Assembly (NCBI GenBank): GCA_930367205.1
Contig: OV884013.1
Coordinates: 91,513,333 to 91,577,332 of the forward strand
DNA length: 64,000 bases
Source: Acanthosoma haemorrhoidale
Taxonomy: Eukaryota; Arthropoda; Insecta; Hemiptera; Acanthosomatidae
Direction: 5' to 3'
In this document: positions 23,521-35,167 of the stretch, one piece after another
How the letters are laid out: each line of letters begins with the position of its first letter
Numbering within the stretch: the first letter of the stretch is position 1
Notes under the pieces: model-generated
What the model was told of the DNA's origin: nothing
The model's input: the letters and a program-made list of their open reading frames with translations, nothing else
Database searches by the model: none
Translations under genes and position numbers: made by a program

Positions 23521-24955
23521 GCCGGTATATTTTTTCACTCCGATTATTTAGACCAATGCCTGAAAACCGCAGGATAAATGTCCATAAAAACAGTCCACCT
23601 AAAATAGCCTTTAAAATTTCTGAATGCTTGAATCATTTTTACTGCCACTATCATAGAACATAGCGTATTTACTTTCAGGAAAACTGAGATGGCCCGTACC
23701 TGAGTGAAATTATATCCTCTCCCTTTGGACTCGGCAATTAAATGATTTATCGGGTTATCCTCCAGATCTCTATTACATAGTCCAAGGACATGCAAGTCTA
23801 TAAGAAATAAATACAGTATTCCTATCTAAAAAAAAAACAAAAACAGAAAAGGGTTATGACCGAAGGATAGCCCACCCTAAACTAGGGGTAACTAGGAGTA
23901 CTTGGTATTTTCTCGGTTGAAATGAGCTCCTAGAGTGACTATGATGACTTGTTATTGACTAAATTAAAAATAATGGCACGCCCTTCAACATTTTTAGAAA
24001 TGCTCAACCGTGAAGCATGATGATGGTTCAGTATTTTTTTTTCTTGCAGTATGAAGATACACACCACATATTTCATTAATATGAATTAGCCGGGAAAACT
24101 TCAATTTAATATACATGTAATGCAAAATGGTTTACTGCATAAATTAATACACTTGTGGTGGTATTTGAACGGTTGTTAATCCTGACATGGTCACATAAAT
24201 TTTCCACGTTGCGCTAATGAGGTTTATTAATTTATCCTTGGTTAGTTACTTGCGTACCGATATACTCGTGTATCTAATTTATCAGCTGTATCCGAATACA
24301 TAAAATGTAAGTCAATGATGTATCATATAAGGAATGTATCATTTATACATAATACATACCTTTTTATATATTTACCTGGCTTGGCATCAACGCCACGCCC
24401 TTACGCTCGAGTTGAATAATAGAAATATTCAATATTTAACTCGATCCCGTCACAGAAATTAATCACGGGCACCCAACTGAAAACGTAGTCCTTATGCCGC
24501 AGCGCTCGACCGCTCCACATGTCAGAATCACGCCATTTCTATATCAAAAACACCTCTTCGATCTCACAAAACATAATCTTGCCTAATATCCTCGGGTAGT
24601 TCACCATCACCGACAACTGAAGGGCGGTCTGATCAATCTACGTCATCAAAACTGGTATTCCCACCATTCAAGCCAAAGTGCTGACGCATTTCAATACATC
24701 GCCCCTTCACCTTCTACCGAGCGAATTACTTCGGCTCCAGTCTTCCGTCTCAACCCTATTTTTCCAGTTCTATCTTAAAAAGCCGGGGCAGATTTTTCTC
24801 CCTACATGAAATGCAAATGAAATGAAAATACGATTGGGGTATATGATTTAATAAAGGATTACGCCATGATATAACTCAAATAAAGCAATCAATATGTTAT
24901 TTTAAATTCGGCAATGTTTTCATCCACAAGGACCTTTTAATTTAGTATATCACCT
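23521..24955. other. Non-coding DNA upstream of the 23.4 kb promoter
   Basis: No gene recognised. The 83-codon frame at 23544-23795 is featureless. A moderately GC-rich tract at 24380-24780 has no identifiable content. Confidence 0.45.
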
Positions 24956-25020
24956 TTAAATTTTAAACAACTAAATGGATTGCGAGTTTCCAGAAACCTG
25001 ATATTCTTAAAACAAATCAT
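24956..25020 (+). repeat. 65 bp direct repeat, first copy
   Basis: Matches 25347-25411 with five differences in 65 bp. The two copies bracket 326 bp containing a LINE tail. Confidence 0.85.
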
Positions 25021-25077
25021 TAACAATCTAGTATATCAATTACTTCAATATGAATTCAATCTCAAATTCAAAACTTT

Positions 25078-25142
25078 ATTGTGATAAAATTACAGTCTGC
25101 CTTATTGCGCAATAAGTAATTGTGATAAATGTTCTCATTCTT
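25078..25142 (-). mobile_element. Short Jockey-like LINE 3' tail
   Basis: About 60 bp match the last part of the LINE 3' UTR seen at 1930-2000 and 6355-6420 (shared TCTGCCTTA..AATAAGTAATTGTG...AAATGTTCTCATTC). Orientation is minus. No coding sequence remains. Confidence 0.7.
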
Positions 25143-25346
25143 AAATTTAAATTTTCTAAAGTGACGGTTCCTGGATCAAAACCAAGAAGTCTTGAGGGGC
25201 AGAGTTTTTCCTGCGTCATCGATACCCGAAACAATCGTGTCATTGAATTCGGAATAGGTTATAATCTGGCATGGAAATGTATCCCCCCCCAGCATAGAAC
25301 CAGTAGCAGCATTGCTTAGGTTTATTAAGCTTTCTAGAATATACCA

Positions 25347-25411
25347 TTAAATTTTAAACAACTAAATGGATTGTGAGTTATCAGTAACCTGATATTATTA
25401 AAACAAATCAT
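25347..25411 (+). repeat. 65 bp direct repeat, second copy
   Basis: Second copy of 24956-25020. A 65 bp duplication flanking an insertion is far longer than usual target duplications. Confidence 0.85.
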
Positions 25412-27325
25412 GCAACTATTAAAGCAGCTCAACTATTCCCTGCAGTTATTGAGAGCAACATTATTATTTATTTTTAAAAACATATTCATTCGCCTACCTT
25501 CAATCCCAAATTAAACAAGGAAACAGTGTTGTCAAGCCCAAATGTAGAGGTTGTACTTTCAAAGCCGTTATAAATCAACATCAGTTGACTGTCTGTATGT
25601 CCCACCTCTAGTAGTGGGAAAAATTATCGTAACGTACTCAATTAAAAAAACAAAACAAGCTTATATAAAAAGGGGTAATTATTTGTAACGTCATTACGTT
25701 GAATAAGTTGATATGTTAAATAAAATAACGTACAACAGAAATTAAAAAACGGTAAATTAAAATATATAAATACGAAATCGAATGTGCATGTGGAGAACAA
25801 AAGGGCTGTAATTAATCCTGCCCTAGAATCGCGATCAGTGAAAAAGAAATACAAGGGTGGTTAGAAGTGTATGCATGTTACTTAAAATAGGCTTATTTAT
25901 ATTAATGGGCCAATCTGACCCGATAATTAAAACACTTCGGCCACAAAATGAACGAAGGGCAAGGAGGACTTGACCTTTCAGGTTTTTGGTCACAAAACGT
26001 AGGAATTAATCTAGTGAATCTGAAAATAGCTGTTCCATATCCGAGAACTGGTTTAAACTGAACTGGACTAACTGGACCACCCCCAAGAAAGAGCAAGAGA
26101 ATAGATACATGCCTAGGCCGCGTCTGTAACAGGGCTTAAACAGGGATTACAGGGGCACATGTCTATTCCTAGAAAATAGAAATACGTGGGGAAAATATGA
26201 CCCCGAAAAAAAACATTCAAAATACCAAGTAAATTCAATTGGATCGATTTCAATGTTTAAAGTTTAATTCAATAGCAATCCAAGATATGCAGTAATTGTA
26301 ATTACGAAACAGGAAATTATAAATAATAAAAGTATAATTGTCTAGCTTTCACTTAAACAGTTTCCCCGTGGTCATTAAATATTAATGACGGCGAGATGAA
26401 AATAATTTCCATGCTATTCTAAAAAATAAAGTTTAAATTTCTTATTTAATATAACTGATCTTTTAACTTTTTTCGAGTATTTATTTGGTTGATTAATAAT
26501 TTTGGCTCCCAAAGCATCATTTACTCCTAAATAGTGAAGTGAAAACAAAGGAGGGCATACGAAGGTTTAAAAATCATGATAAAACCATTGCTATTTTTGA
26601 GCTCGGAGCGTTAAACTAGTAGGATATATAACCACGAATAGCTATTACGTGGAGACTACATAGGACGAACAACGGATGCATTCTGTACTAGCCAACCTGA
26701 TGCCATTTTATGTCTTTAGTCGTGAATTCCGTTGAGAAAAGAATTTTATGACGTCTATTCGACAAAGCAAAATAAAAAACATTTAAACAAGGGGCCATTA
26801 TTTCATTATGCTTCCCCACGGAGTGGCCAATAATAGATTCTGTGACTGCAGAGGCTGTATCTTGTTTATCTTTGGTTTGCCAAAAGGTTTTGTATTTTTT
26901 TTTTCACACAATATCCTCACTCTTTTTATGACCCTGGCTAAATGCTAAGCACGTGCATTCATCCTGCCTCTTTCTGCGCCTCTCGCAAAAATATATCAAT
27001 ATTCGAGTTGTGGAATAGTTTATCGTCTCGATTGTTCAATTATAGCCTCCCGAAATTGATTCAATCTATCTGAAATTTAGGTTGTTTTTAAATATGCTGA
27101 TTAGTTTTGGGTAAAAAAAACTTTTATGAGTAGTTTAGAAAAAACACCCAAAATAGGGTGAAAAGAGTTTCAACAATATTCCAAAAATTAGGTTTTAATC
27201 CAATCCATTACTTCCTATTTCTTGTGAGATTCCCACCAAATTTGATGTGAATACTGCAGTGTCTTATGAACAACACTGGTGGATTGCTACTTCGAGAATT
27301 GGTGTCTTTCTCATTTTATATAATG
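25412..27325. other. AT-rich non-coding DNA
   Basis: Frames at 25642-25854 and 25902-26096 (64-70 codons) are not recognisable. A 65 bp stretch at 27227-27290 is repeated in inverted orientation at 29280-29348. Confidence 0.45.
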
Positions 27326-27329
27326 CTTA

Positions 27330-27600
27330 GGATATCGTAATTTTTGTTAGCAAAAAACTACACTGTTGTGTTACCTCAACCATCGTATGGCACCCTGAGA
27401 CTCCTTGTTGTTCCCGAAGTTAAAAAAAAACCTTATAATAATACCAATCCTGGTTAATAATACCAGGACGACGTTTTGACACCATTGATGAGATAAAAGA
27501 AAAATCGCTGAAGGAGCTAAGATCTATATCGAAAAGTGAGTTTGAAAAGTGCTTCGAATATTGGAAAAAGCGCTGGCACAAGTGTATTATATATGAGGGG
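27330..27600 (+). pseudogene. Mariner transposase, C-terminal third, decayed
   Basis: Three successive frames give LLAKNYTVVLPQPSYGT, then a degraded LLFPKLK segment, then GRRFDTIDEIKEKSLKELRS leading to CFEYWKKRWHKCI, which is the C-terminal signature of many insect mariner transposases. The family cuts and pastes DNA through a DDD catalytic triad; only sequence downstream of the second aspartate is present. At least two frameshifts and a stop (TAA near 27603) break it. No terminal repeats were located. The last segment of about 45 codons is open but is a fragment. Confidence 0.8.
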
Positions 27601-27604
27601 GACT

Positions 27605-30600
27605 AAAGTGCTATCGATGAATAAATACATTTTTTTTAAGATAGACCAAAATCTGCTTAACGCTTGACATCCTTTTTTTTTTATTTTTTGTTTTTAGTTG
27701 GATGAGAGTTTGTGGATATTTGTTGCTTTAGGACCGGTGGCCTCGAGTGGATGGTTCTATTAGCACTTGATTTATTATATACTGTCCCTGCTGTCTGGGT
27801 CTGACCCACTTACATCTCTCCCAGCCTCGCCACACCCCAGGCGCTAAAGGTATCATCAATTAGTCTAAACAATCATTCCCAGTTCAGTGACCTTATTTAT
27901 AACTAACAGATGCTGGCCCTTCACAAGGACTCGTCCGTTCGAGACCCTCTTCTACCTGCGAGTGTTAGCGGTTTAGCTGACTGCTCAGTTCATCGCCGGA
28001 CAGAAAGATTCTCTGAGGTTCTTCAATAAGCCTACCAATTCACTTTTAGACCACGAATATTTAATGATGGTCACTTGTAAGCTGTAGCCCCGGCGCAGTC
28101 ACTAACATTATTCTTAGGTTAATAATTATTAAAATAATTAAAACAGTATTAGAACCATACTTGAAATGAAAAAAAAAAAAAATCTTTATTCTGGCACATT
28201 GTTCGCTAAGAATAACAAAAAGGTACAAATAAGTGTTCTAGTCGATAGACACTGATGTGATTAGCTTATAAATAATAATGCACATATTTAATGACTTCAA
28301 TGAACTGCATAATATAGAAAAATAGAAACATAAACGAATAGAATAAAGGTGAATGAAATTTGCTGCCAATTGAAACTAAATAGAAATTGCTACCAGTGAG
28401 AGGAAAACAGTCATGAAAGGGTCCTGGGATACATTAAAATAAGGAATGAATAAAATAACATGTCAGCTCCAGCTGATGATCTGTGTTTTGTGTGTGGAGG
28501 TTACTTTCAAGATAACACTTATATTTTATTGTTTGTTTATGTGTTGTGACTACCCACTAGAATACCTGGTAAATAATGTGTAATTTAATTAATCTTTACG
28601 GTATGTCTATTTCGTTTATTTTATATTGTTCAATCGTTTGATGCTTTTAAGCCATATTTAAATATTTACAGATTAATAACATCAGTTATTGAGTTATCAA
28701 ACCCAACTTACAAATATATAAAGAAAATAATTATAATGTAATGAATAATGATGTATTCGTTATCCAAGAATGACGGCAGAGAATTCAAGCCATTGTGGTT
28801 CGGAATGAAGGTAACTGTACCGTCTAGGACAGACGAATTCTTCAAAGAGGTCAACAACTACAGCAAAGAATTTGTTCCAATAAAGTGATTCTCTCTCTAA
28901 TGAATTATTAGATTGGAGAAAGATAATGAACGGTTAAACTCAAAATCGAAAGAATGGGAGACCAGTGACGTATATTGATGGGAGTAGCGTTCCAAAGATT
29001 TGCGATTTGCGGCAACGGATAAGACAATAATGAGTACAGATAATAACAGTCAAAAGAAGCAAATTCGTGGGATGGGGAACGTCGAATGGCCTGTGAGTGT
29101 TACAAAACGGTGGAAGTATAAATTTCAGAACAACTTATCTGTTTGTTGTAAAAGATATACGATAAAATATTCAAGCCAGGGAATCATCCCAACCGAGTAT
29201 TTTTCAAAAAAATTGGCACCATCTAATGAAAAATAAAAATTTAGGAGAGGAGCAGTAGACGATGGAGATAATAGGGCGCAACCAACCAGTATTTTTCATA
29301 AGACAGAACAGTATTCACACCAAATTTGGAGGTAGGAATCTGACAGTAAATGCAAGCTTAAAAAATAAAATATCGTTACTGTGACCGGTGTAAGTTCTAT
29401 CTATTTATCCGAAACAGTCCGTTACTTTTCCATTCGCGTTATTTTTCTGCTCCAGGGGATCTGGGGTTTGATTCATAGACTCGCTATTATTATCGTTAAA
29501 AATATGTAGTCACATATTAATTTAACAAATTATTATTGTACTATCCATAAGATTTCCACCTAGAAATCTAATCGTTTCTAATACAATAACATTGTTCATG
29601 CACTCATTGATTGATGAGCAGTGTCAATTTTTTTCTTTAATGATCAAGTTTGATTTAGAGACAACGTAGACGCGTTGAACTTTTTTCATTGCCTGCACTA
29701 ATTCTTCCAAAGTTACAGGAAATAAAACCTATATCGTCCAGTTCAGTTTTATGGCCGGCTATAAATGTTACCGGCGGGTGCACTTGCGTGCGTGTTCAAC
29801 AGCCGTCTGTGGTCTTCAAACAGACAGCCAATAAATACGGCGATTTCCTTCTTTCGTTTACGCCTTTTATCATTTAAAAAAATGATTATTGCTCAATATA
29901 TTTAAATGCTCATCAGTACTTTACAGCTTTCAAAAAAAAATTAACCAAAAACCTTTATCGTGTTTTCAGCAACACCCTAACTTATAATTATATATAATCA
30001 ATCTGTGATATTAGAAAGCCGAATTCAGCCGTGTTCTTCTATTTTATATGTTGGATCAACTCACAAACCAGAATATTTTTAAGGATATTCAGAGACGGTC
30101 CAACAAATAAAAATACGAAAAAGTCTATTACATAATATTACTGACTATGTATAGATGTATAAATATAACGTATTAAGAAAAACTAAGGGCACCTTACTAA
30201 TTAAATAAACATAAAAAAATTAAATTAAAAACCGCTCTTCGATGTTAATTTTTGAACCCAATAAAAATTTGAAATTCCATATTTCATTAAAGTTGGTTAA
30301 ATTACAAAAATAATGATACCAAACGTTTATGTAGTGTGTATATATTTGAAATAAACCAGGTACAAAGTGTATCATAAATAAGTTACACATTTTTATTATC
30401 TTCCTAGAGAAGATATATTTTTTTACGATCCCTCCCTCAGGAGAGAACACTCCTGGATATCTCCCTGATAAAATCTGATACTTCTTATGGTAATAAAATA
30501 TTCTGAAATAAAACCACTTCTGTTTTCTCTAACAATATCTACTCTATAGTTATTCTTTAACTTTATCAACTTATATCCGAACGTTCTCGACGTACTAAGC

Positions 30601-31190
30601 TGCCATACTCCGAGCTGTTGTTAACTGAAGTACTTGCCGGGTTGGCTATCAAGGAAATCCTGTTTTGTTTTTTTAAATATATATCTAAATTACTCCATAT
30701 AGTACTATAGCTACCATTAGCTCGAACCCTTGAGGATGACCCCCAGCCCGGCGAAAATGAACGAATGTTAGAGTTGAAATTAATAAAGCTGTCTCTACAG
30801 AAATTGGCCTTAGTGAAAGGCACTTTCCAGCCAAAAATAATTTTCCTTATTTTTCCCACATTCCTATTTTTATAAGTTTGAGAGCTTGGAAAAAAAACAA
30901 ACAAAAAAAAAACAGAAAGTGGTTTAGCATGTAAGTTAGTTTTAAGTTTTCTTTTGTTGTGATCGAAAAGGTGAGCCCCATCAGCTTGTAGAGTCTTGTC
31001 AATGAAGCCAAGTACATTGTGTATCATTCTACTTGTATTGATCATATAACTTCTATACCGATTCAGACCTTGTATAGAGTGTACCGATGGTACAGGACAT
31101 ATATAATGTAATATGTAAATAGATTCGCCTAAGAATCTATATTAAATAAAAGTTTTCTCATTTTTTTCACGGGATTTGGAAAAAAAAAAG
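27605..31190. other. Non-coding DNA, partly GC-richer
   Basis: A GC-richer block at 27780-28110 and open frames at 29000-29236 (78 codons) and 30566-31045 (159 codons, minus) show no recognisable domain. The 159-codon frame contains a homopolymer-coded Phe/Lys tract and is probably incidental. Confidence 0.4.
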
Positions 31191-31233
31191 TGGTTGTTAG
31201 TAGGCGAGCGTTCTACCACTAAACTACCGATGC
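31191..31233 (-). pseudogene. tRNA-Gly 5'-half relic
   Basis: On the minus strand, from 31233, the sequence begins GCATCGGTAGTTTAGTGGTA and continues through GCTCGCC, matching the acceptor 5' strand, D arm (A box) and anticodon 5' stem of tRNA-Gly(GCC) with about three transitions in 32 nt. Similarity stops in the anticodon loop; the 3' half and B box are missing. It is not a functional tRNA gene. It may be a retroposed 5' tRNA half or the head of a SINE. Confidence 0.65.
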
Positions 31234-31410
31234 TCTCACCACCGTCCCGATATCACCCACACCTCTCCCGAGGTCCTCCACACTCCTCATCCTCTACACA
31301 CATCCTTCAAATGGAACTTCCCCTTGTGAAAGGCTATTACCAATCCAAGATAAGTATCCTTTTTATTTTTCCCTTATCCTATTTTTAATATTTTGAGAGA
31401 TATGGGGGGG
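31234..31410 (+). repeat. Dispersed repeat family D, copy 1
   Basis: Aligns with 36905-36710 on the minus strand. Both have a CACC-TC-CCGAGG-TCC-CACTCC block, CTTCAA and a pyrimidine-rich TTTCCCT-ATCCTA end. This copy ends near a G10 run. Possibly a SINE or LINE 3' end; not classified. Confidence 0.55.
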
Positions 31411-31634
31411 GGGGAGTTTTATTTCTTAATGCTCCAATACTCCACGATTGGTTCCCTACTATAGTAGTTACTGGATATTAATGTAGCCAATAATTAAACT
31501 CAATCCTAACTAACTAGGTGCAACATCTTATGCAGTCATAAGGGCGATGGAGGTTGTCACCGTAGTTTTGGTTTTCTATACTTAGCTACTCATTATTCTT
31601 TATAAGGCTAAGTGCACCCCCAAATCCTCAGCGA

Positions 31635-31708
31635 TAAACCGGGAATCAAATCCAGGTCTCAGAAGTTATAAGTCACATGCTAACCACCAAGCTATGAGAA
31701 GTTATAAG
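31635..31708 (-). pseudogene. tRNA-like sequence (SINE head) with B box
   Basis: On the minus strand a near-consensus A box TAGCTTGGTGGTTAGC is followed by an anticodon-arm-like segment and a B box region GGATTTGATTCCCGG. The cloverleaf is imperfect, so this is best read as a tRNA-derived SINE head or tRNA pseudogene. The 5' half has been tandemly amplified (31661-32020). Confidence 0.65.
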
Positions 31709-32020
31709 TCACATGCTAACCGCCAAGCTATGAGAAGTTATAAGTCACATGCTAACCACCATGCTATGAGAAGTTATAAGTCACATGCTAACTACCAAGC
31801 TATGAGAAGTTATAAGTCACATGCTAACCACCAAGCTATGAGAAGTTATAAGTCACATGCTAACCACCAAGCTATGAGAAGTTATAAGTCACATGCTAAC
31901 CACCATGCTATGATAAGTTATAAGTCACATGCTAACCACCAAGCTATGAGAAGTTATAAGTCACATGCTAACCACCATGCTATGAGAAGTTATAAGTCAC
32001 ATGCTAACCACCAAGCTATG
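31661..32020 (-). repeat. 36 bp minisatellite, exactly 10 copies, built from a tRNA 5' half
   Basis: Ten head-to-tail units of AGAAGTTATAAGTCACATGC plus TAACCACCAAGCTATG, with scattered point variants and an A/T variant in copies 3, 7 and 9. On the minus strand each unit spans the acceptor 5' strand, A box and anticodon arm of the adjacent tRNA-like sequence. The 166-codon open frame 31694-32194 is only the translation of this array. Confidence 0.93.
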
Positions 32021-33546
32021 AGAAGGTCAGCTGCTGCAAAAACTATCACAGTACTGTTGGAAATTACCGGCCATTGTATCAGACCGTTTCAAAAGATGGT
32101 GCCGTACAAAACGTCAGGTATACGCTACACCTGGACTGGGAATCAGTTTCGGGGCAATGGAGGGCCTCAGGTAGGCGGGCAGTCCCTTACCTGAGCAGCA
32201 TGGCCGACCTGTTTTGAGGAACCAATCGACCATATCCACTTAAACATGAATTCATGATGACTAAAAGAATGATTTCAGCACAAGAAATAGCTTGTGGCTA
32301 ATCATCTTGTGCTAATCATAGCATAATTGCATTAAAGTTAAAAATTACTCGCCATATTTCGAGATGCTGTGGAATAAAACTTCGAAATATCTGGTCGAAT
32401 TTAGACGACCTCAGTCGTAGAAAATACATAAACATAGTCAGACGGAAGGCAATTAATTGCACCACACCTCGCTGAAATTAGAGTTTCACTCTTTGGACTC
32501 CTCCTCATTTTGTAATTATTGGTGGTATTTTTTAATCTATAATTACAATGAGTCACAATCGTGTTTGTAACTCATTGATTTCCTTACAATCATGATATTT
32601 TACATCCTAATAACATTTATTAAATTACTTGGAAAATAACTGAAACAAGACGCCTGCAGGTGATTATGTTGATCTCAGATACCTCAAGACCAGTTTAGCC
32701 TGAGAAAAAATTCAGACTCATGATTATTACCACAGCAGCCATTACTTGAATACAATAATACAATAGTCGATATTGTAACACGAATACTGTTAGATTTTCT
32801 ATGACGCAGTAGCCTACAGTACACAAAGCTGAGCTTTGTGAGCTTTAACCACTCAAGTTTAATATAGTAGCCGTTTTAACGCCCAATTACTGAACTCTCA
32901 AATAAGTAATCGTGGAGCTAAACGATACATATGCCAGCAAATTTTTTTTTTTTTCAGTTCGTACCGTAACTCTCAGTATGTAATAACCTATGTGGTTCAG
33001 GTGTTGAACCAAATTATGTACATTTATCTATGATAAAGGTTTTTTACGTCTTTCCACAATATGGTACTTATTCTCAAAATAACGATTTCGACAGCACTAA
33101 CGCTGCCGTCTTTAGTTTGTTAAAATAAAAATTGTCATGATCAACGGCTCAACTGTGCTTATGGAGACAACCCATCATTAAACTCAACAATGATAACAAT
33201 CAGTTATTAAAACATATTTAAATTATTTACACTGCTATATAGCATCTACTACAATATGGAGGACCTTCTATTTTACTAAATTTAAACTTAAAAAAATCGA
33301 CATATAAATAAATAATAAAACACAACAAGACACTGTTATTTCTAACCCTTTGGGATATTTGGAAACTTAATATAGAAAATAATGTTAAGAGGTAGAAATT
33401 TACTAGTGAAGAGTGGCCAAAGTGCAGAAGTCATTTACCGACTGTCATAAAAGTTGGATCGACGAGCAGTAAACCTTTGGGTGGCCCATCAAGCTTTCGG
33501 GAGGTTTTAGGATCATGCCCCAGCTCGATTAAGATAAATTAGTTTG
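32021..33546. other. Non-coding DNA
   Basis: Just after the minisatellite (32021-32210) is a GC-richer tract that may be flanking SINE sequence. The remainder is AT-rich with no supported feature. Confidence 0.4.
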
Positions 33547-33829
33547 TATTAGAAGCAATTTGGGTAATATTATATTAATTAAATATTATTGAGCAAAACA
33601 TGTTTTTAGTATCACTTCACGCAAATGCAATACGCTCAGGACTTGATAGAGGATTCAAATATGTTAGTAGTTGAATAGAGTTAAATGGCATCCCATTAAA
33701 TATCATCAAATAATATTTTATAATCAAATATTTTGATTATTATTGTCGATGTGGTGTTGGGTGGTAAGTGAGGTAGATATAAAAAGGATATATGTATCCC
33801 TAAATAGATACATCTCTTATATATTTCCT
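33547..33829 (+). repeat. Dispersed repeat family C, copy 2
   Basis: Partner of 14708-14945, same orientation, with several indels including an AT-rich expansion around 33700. Confidence 0.6.
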
Positions 33830-33956
33830 TAGATTTTTAAGTACTCGGATACAGTTTGATGTATTAGCAGATACGAATATTTTGGTATGCAAGTATCAAG
33901 TATCCGAGAATAAGAAAAAACCCTCATTCGCCTCACGTAGCAACACTAATCTCATG

Positions 33957-34482
33957 GCTAATTTCCTAAAATCCTAAACTTTCTAAAACGAACCCTTCGG
34001 TATGATAAAAACAAAAATGCAGTCAGGCAACTAATCCTTGGATCCACTAGTATATTTAAATTCTAAAGATTGGTATTTCCTTTATCGACTATGGAATTAA
34101 AATCTTTAGTTTTATCTATAAAATTTTCCGGGATCCCGGTATACTGTGAGTTAGGATGGAAGATTCTATATTCTACTTTTGATTTTCAAGCCGTTATATT
34201 ATTACAAATAGGAATAAATAATTATTAAATGAATGTAAGAGTACTAATCTATATTTGTGATTGAAAATACTTCAATTTATTTTATGAACCATCTTTTACA
34301 CTGAAAATCGCCTGTTCGTCGAATGAAAATTTTTAAATAGCTAAAATACAAAAATAATCAATACTCTATTGGCTTTCAAAATTGTATTCATTGGAATGAC
34401 TTCGAATTTCCTTTCGTGTTGCCGTTTTTAATTATTCCTAAGCCATAAGGACCAACTTTCTTCACGTTGACATTTCTTTAAA
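33957..34482 (+). repeat. Dispersed repeat family E, copy 1
   Basis: Direct repeat of 37511-38100 with about 90% or better identity through most of its length (TAATCCTTGGATCCACTAGT, CTTTATCGACTATGGAATTA). No open frame. Lacks a segment of about 59 bp present in copy 2. Confidence 0.9.
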
Positions 34483-34747
34483 TTCACCCAATTGATGGTG
34501 TGAAAAACATACAACATTTAAAACAATTTATCTCTCTTAATAAAACTTCAAACTATATTTGTTCAAACTCTGTGACCGGCTTTATTTATGAGGTATGTAG
34601 GGAGTTGGTTTCTTAGCATACATATGTTTGTTATTTATTATTTTTTATTTAAATTATCTGATATTAGAGAATCTAATTTAATTTCAATATTTTCCAGGCT
34701 AATTATTAATTTTCATTCATTTATATGGTGTAACAATGCAAACCCTA

Positions 34748-34866
34748 TGTCGCGCATCATGTTGCACTTCTTCCTGTAGATGCTAGTCGAAATAGCTTGT
34801 TTTTTGTGTTAAGATGTTATTTGCATCTAATAAATAATTTTCTTTTTGTTCTACCAACATAATGTG
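34748..34866. repeat. Left arm of a foldback repeat
   Basis: Inverted copy at 35053-35167, with about 186 bp between arms. Shared core TGTTATTTGCATCTAATAAA and GCTTGTTTTTTGT. Confidence 0.75.
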
Positions 34867-35052
34867 TCTGTTGTGTAGGAGTTGCGTAATGTTCCTTTAC
34901 TCTTAAAGGCTACACCAATGCCAGTTTTTTTTTAAATTATCCCTAATTTGTCGAAAATTAGAGATTACGCAATTCAAATTCCCTTACTGAAGACACGATT
35001 CAGTTAAAAGATAGATCCGCCTTATATATAATAGAGTATGGGGAATGTAATT

Positions 35053-35167
35053 GATCTTATGTGGGTAGAACAAATAGAATTTTTTTTATTAGATGCAAAT
35101 AACATTTTAAACAAAAAACAAGCCAGTTCTACCAGCTACTACAGAAGGGCATCATGATGCACGACAG
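35053..35167. repeat. Right arm of a foldback repeat
   Basis: Reverse complement of 34748-34866 with substitutions and small indels. The unit could be a MITE or foldback element; no target duplication was found. Confidence 0.75.

Noticed and set aside
30566..31045. 159-codon minus-strand frame
   Set aside because: No domain, a homopolymer-encoded Phe/Lys tract, no promoter or splice context, and AT-rich composition like the surroundings.
31694..32194. 166-codon open frame with 12-residue repeats, or a CRISPR-like array
   Set aside because: It is the translation of a 36 bp minisatellite whose length is divisible by three. There are no spacers, and the units are tRNA-derived.
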